Assembly (NCBI GenBank): GCA_950295325.1
Contig: OX485807.1
Coordinates: forward strand, 748,501 to 808,500
Direction: 5' to 3'
DNA length: 60,000 nt
DNA from: Polytrichum commune
Taxonomy: Eukaryota > Streptophyta > Polytrichopsida > Polytrichales > Polytrichaceae
In this document: positions 46,234 through 57,050 of the stretch, piece by piece
How positions within the stretch are numbered: the first letter of the stretch is position 1
How the letters are laid out: every line of letters begins with the position of its first letter
The notes under the pieces: model-generated
Seen by the model: the letters and a program-made list of their open reading frames with translations, nothing else
Database searches by the model: none
Told to the model about the DNA's origin: nothing
Program-made: the position numbers and the translations under genes

Positions 46234-46281
46234 TGGGCCCACTGCGTTTCCGAGTTTGTTGCTGAACCCGCATTAGGGTTT
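46234..46281 (+). promoter_or_regulatory. Site II element plus telo-box of gamma-CA promoter
   Basis: TGGGCCCA at 46234-46241 is a palindromic site II element (TGGGCC/T), and TTAGGGTTT at 46273-46281 is a telo-box in reverse. This pair, close to the transcription start, is a known combination in plant genes for mitochondrial and translational components, where TCP factors bind site II. A purine-rich leader (GACAAGACAGAGGAAGG near 46311) and the start codon at 46393 follow. Confidence 0.6.
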
Positions 46282-46392
46282 CGCAGTCCCAGTTGCAGCA
46301 CAGACAGACAAGACAAGACAGAGGAAGGAAAGAAGGAAGCAAGGAAGGAATCGAGGTTGAGACTCGACGAGGGTTTGGTGGCGAGGGCAGCC

Positions 46393-49300
46393 ATGGGGAC
46401 GCTGGGGAGGGTGGTGTACTCGCTCGGCAAGGCGGCTCGCGAGACCGGCCAGGCCCTCGACCGCCTCGGCTGCCGCTTGCAAGGCGTCACCGGTTTCAAA
46501 GAGGATTGTAAGTCACCTCATCTCACCTCACTCCACTCTGCTTCCATCCATCCATACATCCTGGAATCGAATGCCACAGAATCTCCACACCGGGAAGGCT
46601 CGGACCATGCTCAATGTCTTTGTTCTCTTTGCCTGCATGCACGTAGATGGCGGCTACATTGGCCAAGTCGAGGGTGTCCATGTAGCTAAGGTTAGTGATG
46701 ATGATACAGAGGTTACGCAACTCTGCCAATGTTGAGAAGCAAATGAGGATTGAGAATGTTTCAGATAGATCTCTGTTACTGGAAAGGCCCAGGTATGAGG
46801 CTGGAAGCAGCTGAGATTGTGGCTGTGATGTAGTTAGGGGTGGGGGAAATGAGCAACACGGTGACAGTGTAGATGCCTCTCAACTCTATTGTCATTAGTT
46901 TCATGGATGATCGATTTTTTCTTGATTTGGGCCCCATGATTCATGTCCGAATGATGTCCAGTGTCCAAGTGGCTAGGGTTAGTGATGGTGATGTAGAGAT
47001 TCCACAAGTCTGCCAATGTTGGGAAGCAAATGAGCATTGAGAATGTTTCACATAGACCTCTGTTACTGGAAAGGGCCCAGGCATATCAATCTGGAAGCAG
47101 CAGGAGGTTGTGAATGTGATGTAATTAGGGGTTGGGGGAGATCAGCAACACGGTGACAGCATCGATGCCTCTCAACTCTACCATCATTAGTTTCAGGGAT
47201 GATCGAATTATGCTTGATTTGGGCCACATGATTCATGTCCGAATAATGTCTGGTGTCTAAGTGGCTAGAGTTATTGACGATGATGCAGAGATCCCGCAAG
47301 TCTGCCAATGTTGCGAAGCAAATTAGGATTGGGAATGTTCCACATAGACCTTTGGTATTGGAAAGCCCCGGGTATCAACCTGGAAGCAGCTGGAGATTGT
47401 GAATGTGGTGTAATTAGGGGTTGGGGAAGATGAGCAACACGGTGGACAGCATATATGCCTCTCAATGCGACCATGTTTGGTTTCGGGGGTGATCGAATTT
47501 TGTTTGATTTTGGGCCCCATGATTCATGTGTGAATGATGTCTGGTGTCCAAGTGGCTAGGTTAGCGATGATGATGCAGAGATTATGCAAGTCTGCCAGTG
47601 TTGTGAAGCAAAAGATTGAGAATGTTTCTCATAGACTTCTTTTACTGGAAAGCCCCGGGTAAAAAGCTGGACGCAGCTGAAGATCGTGAATGTGATGTGA
47701 TTAGGGGTTGGGGAAGATGAGCAACATGGCAATAGTGTAGATGCCTCTCAACTCTATCATTATCAGTTTCTGGGATGATCGATTTTGGCTTGATTTGGGC
47801 CTCATGATTCATGTCTGAGTAATGTCTATGGCCATGTTTGCAGTGTCAAGGCATCGAACCTTGATGAACCTGCTTGATAAGACACCTGTGATCGAGGACT
47901 CTGCATTTGTGGCCCCTAGTGCTTCTGTAATTGGCGATGTGCAAATTGGAGAGAAGTCTTCCATTTGGTATGGCTGTGTTCTTCGAGGTAAACCAACCCT
48001 CTAGTTCTGTGTCTTCCACAATTTGCTGTTCTCAAGTGGTTAGCTTGCAGCATAATTATATATATCAAATGCATTTACAACTTGGCATAGATCATTCTAA
48101 ATGCTTTCTTACTCAGAAGGGGGGATTGTTAATGATAGAAGCATATGACCTGCACTATGGCATTTATTTTCATGCCTGGGCCATGTGTATGATGGTGTAG
48201 CCCTGATTTGTTGTGAAAACCTTTCTGTTTGTATTTGTGTCAATGTGGTTCTTTTGCTTTGGCAGGTGATGTGAACCACATCCGAGTGGGCTCAGAGACA
48301 AATATTCAGGACAACACTTTGGTGCATGTTGCAAAAACCAATGTGAGTGGCAATGTGGCCCCTACCATCATCGGCAATAAAGTCACTGTCGGTAAGGGCT
48401 CCACTTCTACATTCCTCCACCTATATCCTTCTACATATATGCATTATGTTGTGGTCAAGTGTGTTTGTTTCCCATAGATATTATAGGCCACTCTTTCCAC
48501 TCATGTTGAACTATTGTCTAGCAAGGTCAGGAAGGAGCAGGAATGAACTAGAAGTTCTTGATTTAAGCTCAGCACATGCTTTCTCTGGGATGGATTGCAG
48601 GACACAGTGCTGTTCTACATGCATGCACTTTGGAGGACGAGTCATTTGTAGGGATGGGTGCCACTGTTTTGGATGGTGCTGTTGTAGAGAAGGGTGCCAT
48701 GGTGGCAGCTGGCTCTCTGGTGACGCAGAAGACCCGCATCCCTAGTGGACAGGTCTCACCCCTTCACACCTTTCCTGCGAGGTTTCAAATATACACTAAA
48801 TATCTCATTTAGTGTGGCCCACACTATTCATCATTGATCCACATTAATTGTATTGCAAGCACTGGGTGGCCACCAGAGGTGTAACATGGCACTAGGTGCT
48901 TTTATTAAAGTCGTGAAGACCACTCTAAATAACATGGCACACCAGTTTTAAGGCCGCACTAAATCAAATGTTTAGTGTAGTTGCTGAGTGGTGGTGAACT
49001 GACCACACTGTACCTTCGTGTATTCTAACCCAGAAGGACTGCAAACCATCAAGGTTTATATCTAAGGAGAGTCTGTACAGTTTTTGTAAAGAAGAGCCCA
49101 CATTCATATTTTAGGGTTGGCTTCAACCTCATCTAGAGGTTTCTTTTGAAGCAAATTGAGTTGTGGTTTAAGCAAATTGCTTTTCTGGCATGTTTCTCCA
49201 GTGAGGCCTTTTACATGGGTATCTGGTCTCTAAAGCACCAATTGGTTTTGCAGTGAGGGTTGCCCCTTCTCTGCTTTTGTTGTATATAAGATCCTTTGGT

Positions 49301-49712
49301 TGAGATTCCAAAGAAGCTTGAAGTGGTCATTGAAACTAATTCCAGCGGTAGCTTTCAAGCATTGATTGAAATAAGAGGTGTGCTACAGTGAGTTGACTGC
49401 TTATCTGAACTGAGTTATTAATCTGATAGGCTTTTATTGCAGATTTGGGCAGGAAATCCTGCAAGATTTCTAAGGAATCTTACAACCGAGGAGCTGTCCT
49501 TCATTAAGGTATCGGCAGATAATTATGCAGGGTTGGGAGAGATTCATGCAAAGGAGAACTCAAAGACATTTGAGGAGATTGAAGCTGACAAGATGCAGAG
49601 AAGGAAATGGGAACAACAGTCTGATGACTACGATTCCCATTTGGGTATAATCCGCTCTAAGCCCCCACAAGTCGCCTTTCCAGACAATATGGCCTCAAAG
49701 GGTCCCCATTGA
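46393..49712 (+). CDS. Gamma carbonic anhydrase, mitochondrial complex I
   Basis: Left-handed beta-helix protein of the plant-type carbonic anhydrase domain on the membrane arm of respiratory complex I, where gamma-CA and CA-like subunits form a trimer needed for assembly. Exons: 46393-46507, 47844-47987, 48266-48391, 48601-48752, 49443-49712. Phases join exactly to 268 residues, close to the usual 270-280. The start MGTLGRVVYSLGKAARETGQ is the family N-terminus; an in-frame ATG at 46357 gives only an atypical extension. Hexapeptide-repeat core: SVIGDVQIGEKSSIWYGCVL. Zinc-ligand histidines appear intact at H107 (LVHVAK), H130 (VGHSA) and H135 (VLHAC), so this is a CA1/CA2-type rather than a ligand-poor CA-like subunit. 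The C-terminal helix ends in YDSHLGIIRSKPPQ. Confidence 0.95.
46660..47840 (+). repeat. ~290-bp tandem array in gamma-CA intron 1
   Basis: Four units phase on TCTGCCA(A/G)TGTTG at 46722, 47009, 47300 and 47590, a period of 287-291 bp. Each has GAGAATGTTTC.CATAGA, a TTACTGGAAAG block, CTGGAAGCAGC, GTAATTAGGGGTTGGGG, AGCAACACGG, GCCTCTCAACTCTA and TTGGGCC.CATGATTCATGT. The final partial unit runs right up to the intron acceptor, where ATGTCTATGGCCATGTTTGC resembles the in-array ATGTCTGGTGTCCAAGTGGC. The array makes up most of the 1336-bp intron. Confidence 0.9.
48792..48979 (+). mobile_element. 188-bp MITE in gamma-CA intron 4
   Basis: The 28-bp ends 48792-48819 and 48952-48979 are inverted repeats beginning TACACTAAA and ending GGCC toward the interior, with few mismatches. 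Each end is itself near-palindromic (CACTAAAT..ATTTAGTG). It matches 16441-16633 in length and structure. It lies wholly in intron 48753-49442, away from the splice sites. Confidence 0.8.
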
Positions 49713-49766
49713 TTTGTAAATGCCTTATGCTCCCCCTTTTCTGTTGATGGGAGATCTATGATAATC

Positions 49767-49772
49767 AATAAA
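49767..49772 (+). terminator. Polyadenylation signal of gamma-CA
   Basis: AATAAA lies 55 nt after the stop codon of gamma-CA, in the expected orientation, followed by a T-rich stretch (GGCTCTTTCAAGG). It is a plausible near-upstream element. Plant poly(A) signals are loose, so usage is not proven. Confidence 0.55.
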
Positions 49773-50911
49773 TCAGAAACCTGGATTGGCTCTTTCAAGG
49801 TATTCTGGCTTTCTCCAAAGCTCATATGATGAAAGACAAAATTATGAATGGATCAAATCAAGATCCATCTTACATTAGCCTAGATAACACAAAGGTTTCG
49901 GTGCCTTCTGAAGGCACCCTTGTTGAATATGCCTATCATAGAACAGACCAAATTTAAATGAGCGACTGAAGCCCAACCCTTTGAGATGAACTTGGTTATC
50001 CTACTAATCTTGTGAAATGGAAATCACATTTCAAGTAGAGAAGGCAACAGTCACTCGTTTTCCTTGGATCTTTATGGACATCCAGGCTGCACTGTAGACA
50101 CTAAATGAGTGTTTTGGAATTTCTAGAATCCAGGACTTGTACTACAACCTGATTGTCTCAACAGTTTGAAATGTCTTCAAATGATTCCAAAGATCTTGAG
50201 CATCATCTTGGGGCCACTTTTTCATCAAAGACAACAACATGAAGTTGTTTATGTATGTCAAATGGTTCCCTAGCATGAACAACTAATCATCACTTCTGAA
50301 CTATCTTGTGTTGTTTAATACATTTCACTCAACATCACTAAATGTGTTTCTTAATATTACTGTCCTTGAGTAATTAACAAATCCTCATTGGGTTGGTCCA
50401 GGTGGAAGGAGGTCCACAAAATGAGCTCTATCAAACAATTTGCTTAGATATTCCCGTTTGAGCTGATGATTTGAAGGTTGCATATTGTCCGGATTTGGAT
50501 TTCTTTGATAATGAAAGTGTGAAGTGAGTCTCCTGTAATACTAGGTTTGAAGCATGTGCAGGATGCTTATTTTCTTGTTTTGCAGTATGAAATTCAATTT
50601 GCTGTTGAGCCACCACGAACATGGACATTGCACAATTTAGAACTCCTACTTTGTATCAATTATTATTGAAGTCCATGGTATTATAGGGTTCTGGAGCTAA
50701 TGATTTCTTGCCCAAACTCAAAGCATCAGTTGGTGTGAGTGGACTATGGCCTGTGAATCCACAGAACATTTCTCAAGCTTTCATGGACATGTCCACAGGG
50801 GTTTCTGAGATTTTCTTTTCACAATAATTGCATGTCAACTTGTGCTTTCAGATTAAGAGCTCTAGAATCAAGGTCAACTATGAACCAAAGTGTGCAACGT
50901 TTGCACGAAAT
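49773..50911. other. Gamma-CA 3-prime flank, no gene seen
   Basis: Short frames only, without recognised domains. The interval ends at the inverted terminus of the 1.33-kb element. Confidence 0.45.
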
Positions 50912-52239
50912 ACACCCTAACCTTGATAATGTCACACCCTCCGTTTCACCAAAAAGTGTGATATAAACAAGGTGTGACATACTTGATAATGTCACATTTT
51001 GTGCATAATGTGATATTATCAAAAAAAATCTAGAAAATCAAAATATAATTACAATTTTTTTTAAATAACAAATACGAGACTTCAATGTTTTTGAATGTAA
51101 AATCTAATTCAAAATTGTGAATAACAACAAGAGCACATCATAATGTGTCATTGAGATCAGGTAAAGACCTCTCACTAGAGACAAAGAAGCTTCTAATGTC
51201 ACATTGTTTTGTTGATGTTAAATGTGCAACACCAATTCTAATGAGTTTGTCATGGATTTTTTCCATTTCTAACAACTCATGAGTGCTGAAAATCTGAGAG
51301 GAACCCATTGATATCATCTGTGTCTGAGATGGAGAAGCTTCAGACTTAAAAATGTCAGTGTCTACAGAACCAAGATAAATCAAATTTTCTACAGCAGGGT
51401 TCACCATCTTCCAGACCCGTAGGCATTCTTCACTTTTAAGAGTATCATGAAACTTCTTAGAATTTACAATCTTGAAGGTGTGTCTAATGCGAAAGCATGC
51501 AGCTCCAGCAAATTGCTTCTCGGAAATGTTTTACCAGCTCTAAATCTTCAAGGTTAAGAGGCATTTATCGACATTGGAAATGGCTACTGAAGGAATGCAA
51601 CTAAGGTGCTTACCATGTGTGCGCTATCTTCAACGGCAGCCACAAAATCCTCAGGAACCACCGATTGATCAACTTCCACCTCACAATGCAATTCTCTGAA
51701 AATGTCACAGAATGAATGCCAGCAATCTAAGTTTGAAACAGAGAAATCAATTACAAGGTCTTCAACACCGAATTGATTCAACAAGCCTCAAAGCTTCAAA
51801 AGTACCATTTAGGAAGAAACCTTGTGGATGCAACAGTTTGTTGAGGAGAGCGGCCAGAAGATGAGGGGCAGAGCGGTGTGTGGAGCGGCGAGAGGAGAGA
51901 GCATACGATGCAGGCGGAGCTGCGAGAAGTTGATATGCGAGAGAAACCGTTGCTTCTTCGGCACATGAGATTCAAGATTCAAGAACCCAAGATTCAAGTG
52001 GAAGCAGGTGAAGATGCCGACGTCATCCATAGAATTTGTTGTCCATCCAGCCTTTTTTCATCCATGTTACTTGTTATTATCACACTTACACTACAAATTT
52101 TGAAAAAAAAAGTGACATTATCAAGGGTGATAGTGATAATAACAAGGGAGTTTTACACTATGGAAATCGGTTTCAAACTTTTAGGTGACAATATCAAGGT
52201 GTTCTATTAACAAGTGTGATATTATCAAGGTTAGGGTGT
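50912..52239. mobile_element. 1.33-kb TIR element with gene-like cargo
   Basis: The ends 50912-50937 and 52214-52239 are 26-bp inverted repeats with one mismatch. The left end starts ACACCCTAACCTTGATAAT. Subterminal copies of a TTGATAATGTCAC / GTGATATTATCAA motif occur on both sides (about 50972-51018 and 52073-52210), as in many DNA transposons. The interior is less AT-rich and holds minus-strand frames (see 51138-52030) unlike a transposase. No clean target duplication is visible (CACGAAAT left, CTGCAAAG right). It could be a non-autonomous element that captured host gene fragments, or an autonomous element of unknown type that has decayed. Confidence 0.75.
51138..52030 (-). pseudogene. Broken gene-like frames inside TIR element
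   Basis: Minus-strand segments with protein-like composition: 52030 to about 51817 (begins MDDVGIFTCF, with a possible donor CACAAG-GTTTCT); 51784 to 51584 (VEDLVIDFSVSNLDCWHSFC, then ELHCEVEVDQSVVPEDF); and about 51520 to 51138 (ACFRIRHTFKIVNSKKFHD, KSEECLRVWKMVNPAVENLI, IHDKLIRIGVAHLTSTKQ). I could not join them in frame: the putative intron between the first two is under 50 nt, and a TGA precedes the second. I do not recognise the family. Best read as captured or decayed exons rather than a working gene. Confidence 0.4.
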
Positions 52240-53079
52240 CTGCAAAGCTTGACTGGATATTCTCGCCTCTGACGATTGCAGAAATAGAGGCTTTTCATTA
52301 GGTTTCAATTAGTTGAACAATCACTAAACTGCCGCACACAATGATACGTTTGATATCTCTCAATAAGCTGTGATGGCTGTGGTTTCAAAAACCTTCCACA
52401 CCAGCTTTGTCTATCCTAATATTTGAACTATTTTTTTTTAGCACAATGTGACGGTTTGGTTTCCTGACACCTACTGAGGGGGTAATAGTGAAAACATGCC
52501 CCCCTATAGGCCGGTTGTTGATTCATCCCAATTCACTAGGAAGTTTCTTATATATACGAAATGGTTCTTCACAAGGTGTATGCAACAACCCATAGGCAAT
52601 AGCCAACTTCTTGTTGTGAAAGCAAAGAGCTACATTAAGTATTGTATTTAGTGTCATATGGTATTTTACATCATTGTGATAATTTTTCTAGTGAGAATCA
52701 TGTTTGAATGATGGAAAAATAGAGTCAAATTGAATCAAGTTCATCACTTATTTCAATCATATTTAAATGGGCTAGACAAGCATGACATCACTCATCACTA
52801 GAGTGGTGCATCCCTAGTTCCGAGAATTTTGGTAGCATCATCCAACACTTATGTTGGACCACCCCTGAAAAATGAACAATTTCAACCTGAGCATATTTCA
52901 TCATGCAAGGGTGAACTGACATGTGGTATCCCGAAGCCAAACTTACTTGCTTCAATGTTTTTGGGAACAATGTCGGATAAATTAAAACACATAGAGGTAT
53001 GAGAGGTGACAATTAGCCAGTGTGAGAGGTGCACACGTGGTGATGAACCTGCCTCATAGGTTGGCGTTAAATACAACTA
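52240..53079. other. Spacer, no gene seen
   Basis: No supported coding frame. A short stretch at 52630-52660 resembles a MITE end (GTATTTAGTGTCAT) without a partner that I could identify. Confidence 0.45.
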
Positions 53080-53434
53080 CACTAAAAATATATTTAGTGT
53101 CACCAATCCTAATTGTCTTGATGATCAATACTTATTGTAAATTGCGGTTTAGTGTCACTAACACTAAATGTGGTAACAACATTATTCGTCATTCCTTGTA
53201 ATTTTTTTGATGATTATAGATTTATAGTGTTGCAATTACTGTCACTTACCAAGTGATTTTTCATCCAAATTTCAATCATCCATGACAATATTTCATCACA
53301 AGTTGGTGACAAGAGAAGGTAGGGTTTTGGCCAATGGATGAACTCATCCATCATGCATGACAGTTTTTGTTCACTTATTCATGAGAATCGTCATCCGAGG
53401 AGTTAACATGGTGACATAAAATATCATATTTGAT
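53080..53434 (+). mobile_element. ~355-bp MITE family 1 copy
   Basis: Begins CACTAAAAATATATTTAGTG and ends GACATAAAATATCATATTTG. Internal blocks are CCTAATTGTCTTGATGATCA, GTCATTCCTTGTAATTTTTT, CAATTACTGTCACTTACCAA, a TTTCAATCATCCATGACAAT block, GACAAGAGAAGGTAGGG and GTCATCCGAGGAGTTAACAT. It is closest to 17810-18177. Confidence 0.8.
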
Positions 53435-53541
53435 ATAGTTGTTAGCTTTATCTATTGAGTGAATTAGGGCCCCTAAATAATGCATACAACTAACCTTGAT
53501 CCCCTTTAAAAAGGGAGCCACAACAGTACACTGCTTTGTCT

Positions 53542-53734
53542 AATTCGTGTGGGGTACCATTCGGAGTTACGTGTTGCTATAGTTTTTTTTTAAGACATCA
53601 ACGTTTTTGACCAACTAAGTTATATAATAATCTTATGTGTGTATACTAACGTCTTACGTTATTTGGGTAAAAAATGATGCTTTCAATAAAATATTGTAGC
53701 AATGTGTAACTCCAAATGGTAACCCACACTAATT
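53542..53734 (+). mobile_element. 193-bp foldback MITE (family 3), simple copy
   Basis: Arms of about 41 bp (53542-53582 and 53692-53734) are inverted. The left reads AATTCGTGTGGGGTACCATT then CGGAGTTACGTGTTGC, and the right ends GGTAACCCACACTAATT. It serves as the uninserted comparison for the nested copy at 4198-4590. Confidence 0.85.
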
Positions 53735-56700
53735 AAACAAATCATCGTAGTCAAAGTTTGTGTAATGTTATGAGCATGTAGTTAGGTTTTTCTATGACTT
53801 AGAATAACCAAAATCCAAGGTACAAACTCTCAAGAAAGGCTTGACTAGTATTTGTTACATGCATTTGTCATACTACGTTTCATTAGTTAGACAAAAAGCA
53901 ATGTTATTTCATTCTAAAAACACAATTGACATGTTTTTCACTTCTCTTTCTCTCAAAGAGTTCCCCTCATGACCTCTCTTCCAATATCTCATTAAGTATT
54001 GTCTTTTGTTTTGGTTTGTAAGGTTTTGTTATCTCACATAAAGTGTAACAGTACTCTTTGGTAACCATGATCTTTTTGAGTGTAACAATTGTTTTTGTAA
54101 TCATTGGCCAATGCATCTTCAAATCACAACAATGCTCCTTCATTGATTGGTCAGTTTAATTCCAATGCAAGACTAATGTGCAATTAATAGCTAAAACGAA
54201 GGTCAAGCTATAGTCTTGGTTATCTTGCACCACTTGCAAAATTAAAAACTAGAACCAGGGTAACACACAAGACCATGTTAAGTTGGGTAGCTTGCACTTC
54301 ATTCTCGTAGATCATAGTTCCTAGAGTAGATACCATTCCAAGATTCTAACTTCATCCAATGACAACTCATGCCTCAATAAGAATGATAATCTAGAGTTTA
54401 TCCTAACACTTTAACTCACAATTTATCATCCCCACAATTACCTAATTGATCAAAACTCTATTCTAATCATCTTCAATTGGTAAAATGTTCACTAATCTCA
54501 ACTTCTACAGATCACAAACAAGATTGTAGTCCCTGTTGCAACTATAATCACACATTTAATATCATGATCCTTTATGCTCTTGCCTTTCACATGCTTCAAC
54601 AATAGTCAAGAGAGTCTCTCTTGGACGGATCTCTCTCTCTCCCTGTCCGTCATCTATCTTGTTGAACAATCTCTTAACCCTATCTTAGCTGCTTGGGGAC
54701 TGACCTCTCAAAGGGCTACAAGATTATGGTTTAGTTATATTCTTCATTCCTAATTAACCACTCAGTCACCACTTTTGACCAATAATTTACGTATGCTCTT
54801 AGCAAATAAAGTTCAATCCAATGCTTGTCATCTCTTAATATTCAGATAAACATTATCCGACTTTTCCTCTCTTTAATGTGAAAGACTTCCTAACTTTTAG
54901 ACACTGGTTTCACAATGATGTTGATTTCTCAAAGCAAATTATTCAAATTTATCTCACTGTGCTCTGACACATGGAGATTCTTCATCACCTCAACTCCTTG
55001 AACTTGGTTTCTAGAGATTGATTCTTTCTATTTCATTCTTTAACTCAAGGATTCATATTGGTTCACTCACATTCCAAACTCATGCATATCCTCAATCACA
55101 ATTTGCCAATTTCACATCACAATTTTAATCAATTCCTATCAATCTCAGATCTTTCATCTTACATCGATAAATATACTCACAACTTTGACCTAATCAATTT
55201 CATTAATTATTACAAATTCAATCCAATGCAATCAATACACAAGATGATTGTCCTCAATTTCATACTCAAAGAAGATGGTCTAACCCGATGTCAACAACCC
55301 AAGTTAACTTATATTCCAAAATAATTGATCAACTTTATCTCAAAACCACAACCCCATAATCACTACAGTGGTTGCTAACTATTCAAAGAAAATGATTCCA
55401 CTATTGATCTTTTTTTGTGCCGAGGGAGACAAGATTATAAGTTTAACAATGTGCTCAAAATCTATCAAAGAAATGTCTCAATTTCTCTCCTCCTTGTGCC
55501 TCCTCATGGCTAGAGAGGGAAGATGATCATAGTTCTAATTGACTAAGGGCTTCTAAGCACATGATTATAATTCTAACCATTTGAGTATGTCCAAAGTTCA
55601 CTACTTTCATCCATTGAAGTACAATTTCCATCTACATATCACTAAAATATCTATAGTAAAACTATCAGCCTAAAATTTTGGCTCATAGAACATAGTGAGT
55701 TACCTATTTATCTGCATTTTATTTCAATAGCTGAGTAATAAATTCAACCAACATAGTAGTTATCTATGCAATGAAGTAGAATTAGATGGTGGGCCCCATA
55801 CTCATCATTCCATTGACCTTTCATTTAATTGTAATCTAACTCTACTGTGAATATGGAAGTGATGTTTGGATACTATACTCCCATGGTGGTCAAAATGTTC
55901 AAGGGTTCGAGTATATACTAATTTCACACAAATCTCACTTTCAGGCTACATTTGCCACTCAAAAATATGTTAAATGTAGAATATTCAAGGTCCAAGAAGT
56001 TTTTATTTCTAAATAAATTTTTTATTCAAATTTACTCATGATTGTATTGACCATAGAGTATCTAATTGGAGATATCAAGCTTTTAATGGCCTAAACGATT
56101 TAAAATGGGACTATATACATGGTCACTTCAAAATTTCATCATAATCATCCCAAAATTACGAATATTAACATGATGAACTTAGGAGTTAAATCCTCGTGGT
56201 TCATCAAATCCCCCCCCCCCCCCCCGATTAATATCTATAGGAACATGATCATATCAGTAACTTAATAAGTTTAATTCTGGGAAATGATGAGAGTATATTT
56301 TAATGAATCATAACATGTGACAATACATTAGATTATAGTAATTGTAATTCAAATTCATAAATCACAAATATTCCTCAAATTATGTAACATACGTATTGAA
56401 ATACTATGGTAAACTACAAATTTAGTTATAGTGCTTAGATATGAGACTTTCACCCTAAATCATGCAGTATAGTGTAGTTGAAATTTTAAACCTATAGAGC
56501 TTGCAAGTGCAAATCTCAAAGTTTCCAACTTTTTATATTTGAAAAGTGGAATAGAGTATAGACTTCAAGATTTGACAAGTTCATAAACATTGGATATCAT
56601 CAAGTTTGGGGTGGGATTCAAGTTTGACCGACAAAATGTCTGCAGGGGCCCCACATCCAATTATAGGTCAAATTATAGGTTCTCAAAACATTGGGTAAGC

Positions 56701-57050
56701 TAGGACTAGAGTGGCTTGCACATGTGAAGAATATTTGGCAAGCAACCTCTTGGAGAAAGAGATATTGGGGCTCACCCAACATGTGTGTGCAATTCAACTA
56801 TGGGATAAAATACTAAAAACACATCAAAATTTTCTCTTTCTATAATATCATAAATAAAGGAGGAACATAAATTAGGTCTATCTAGTATATTTCCCTAAAT
56901 GGTCACATCCAAAAAGTACAGGCATCTTTTTGCCTCAACTCCCTATCGACATACATGTAGATTCTTGTAATGAGGGAACATGGACACGTATCTCTAAGGG
57001 AGTTGTGGACTTGGGAACAATTCAACACAAAATGTGTCTCATTTTCAACT
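53735..57050. other. AT-rich spacer, no gene seen
   Basis: Very AT-rich. The plus frame at 55058-55324 is His/Asn/Ile-rich low-complexity sequence and not convincing. It contains a 16-C tract at 56210-56225. No exon, tRNA or phased repeat was found. Confidence 0.5.

Noticed and set aside
46357-46392. Upstream in-frame ATG for gamma-CA
   Set aside because: The extension MRLDEGLVARAA has no counterpart in the family, while MGTLGR at 46393 is the conserved start.
55058-55324. 88-codon plus frame
   Set aside because: His/Asn/Ile/Ser-rich low-complexity translation in very AT-rich DNA, with no splice context or family.
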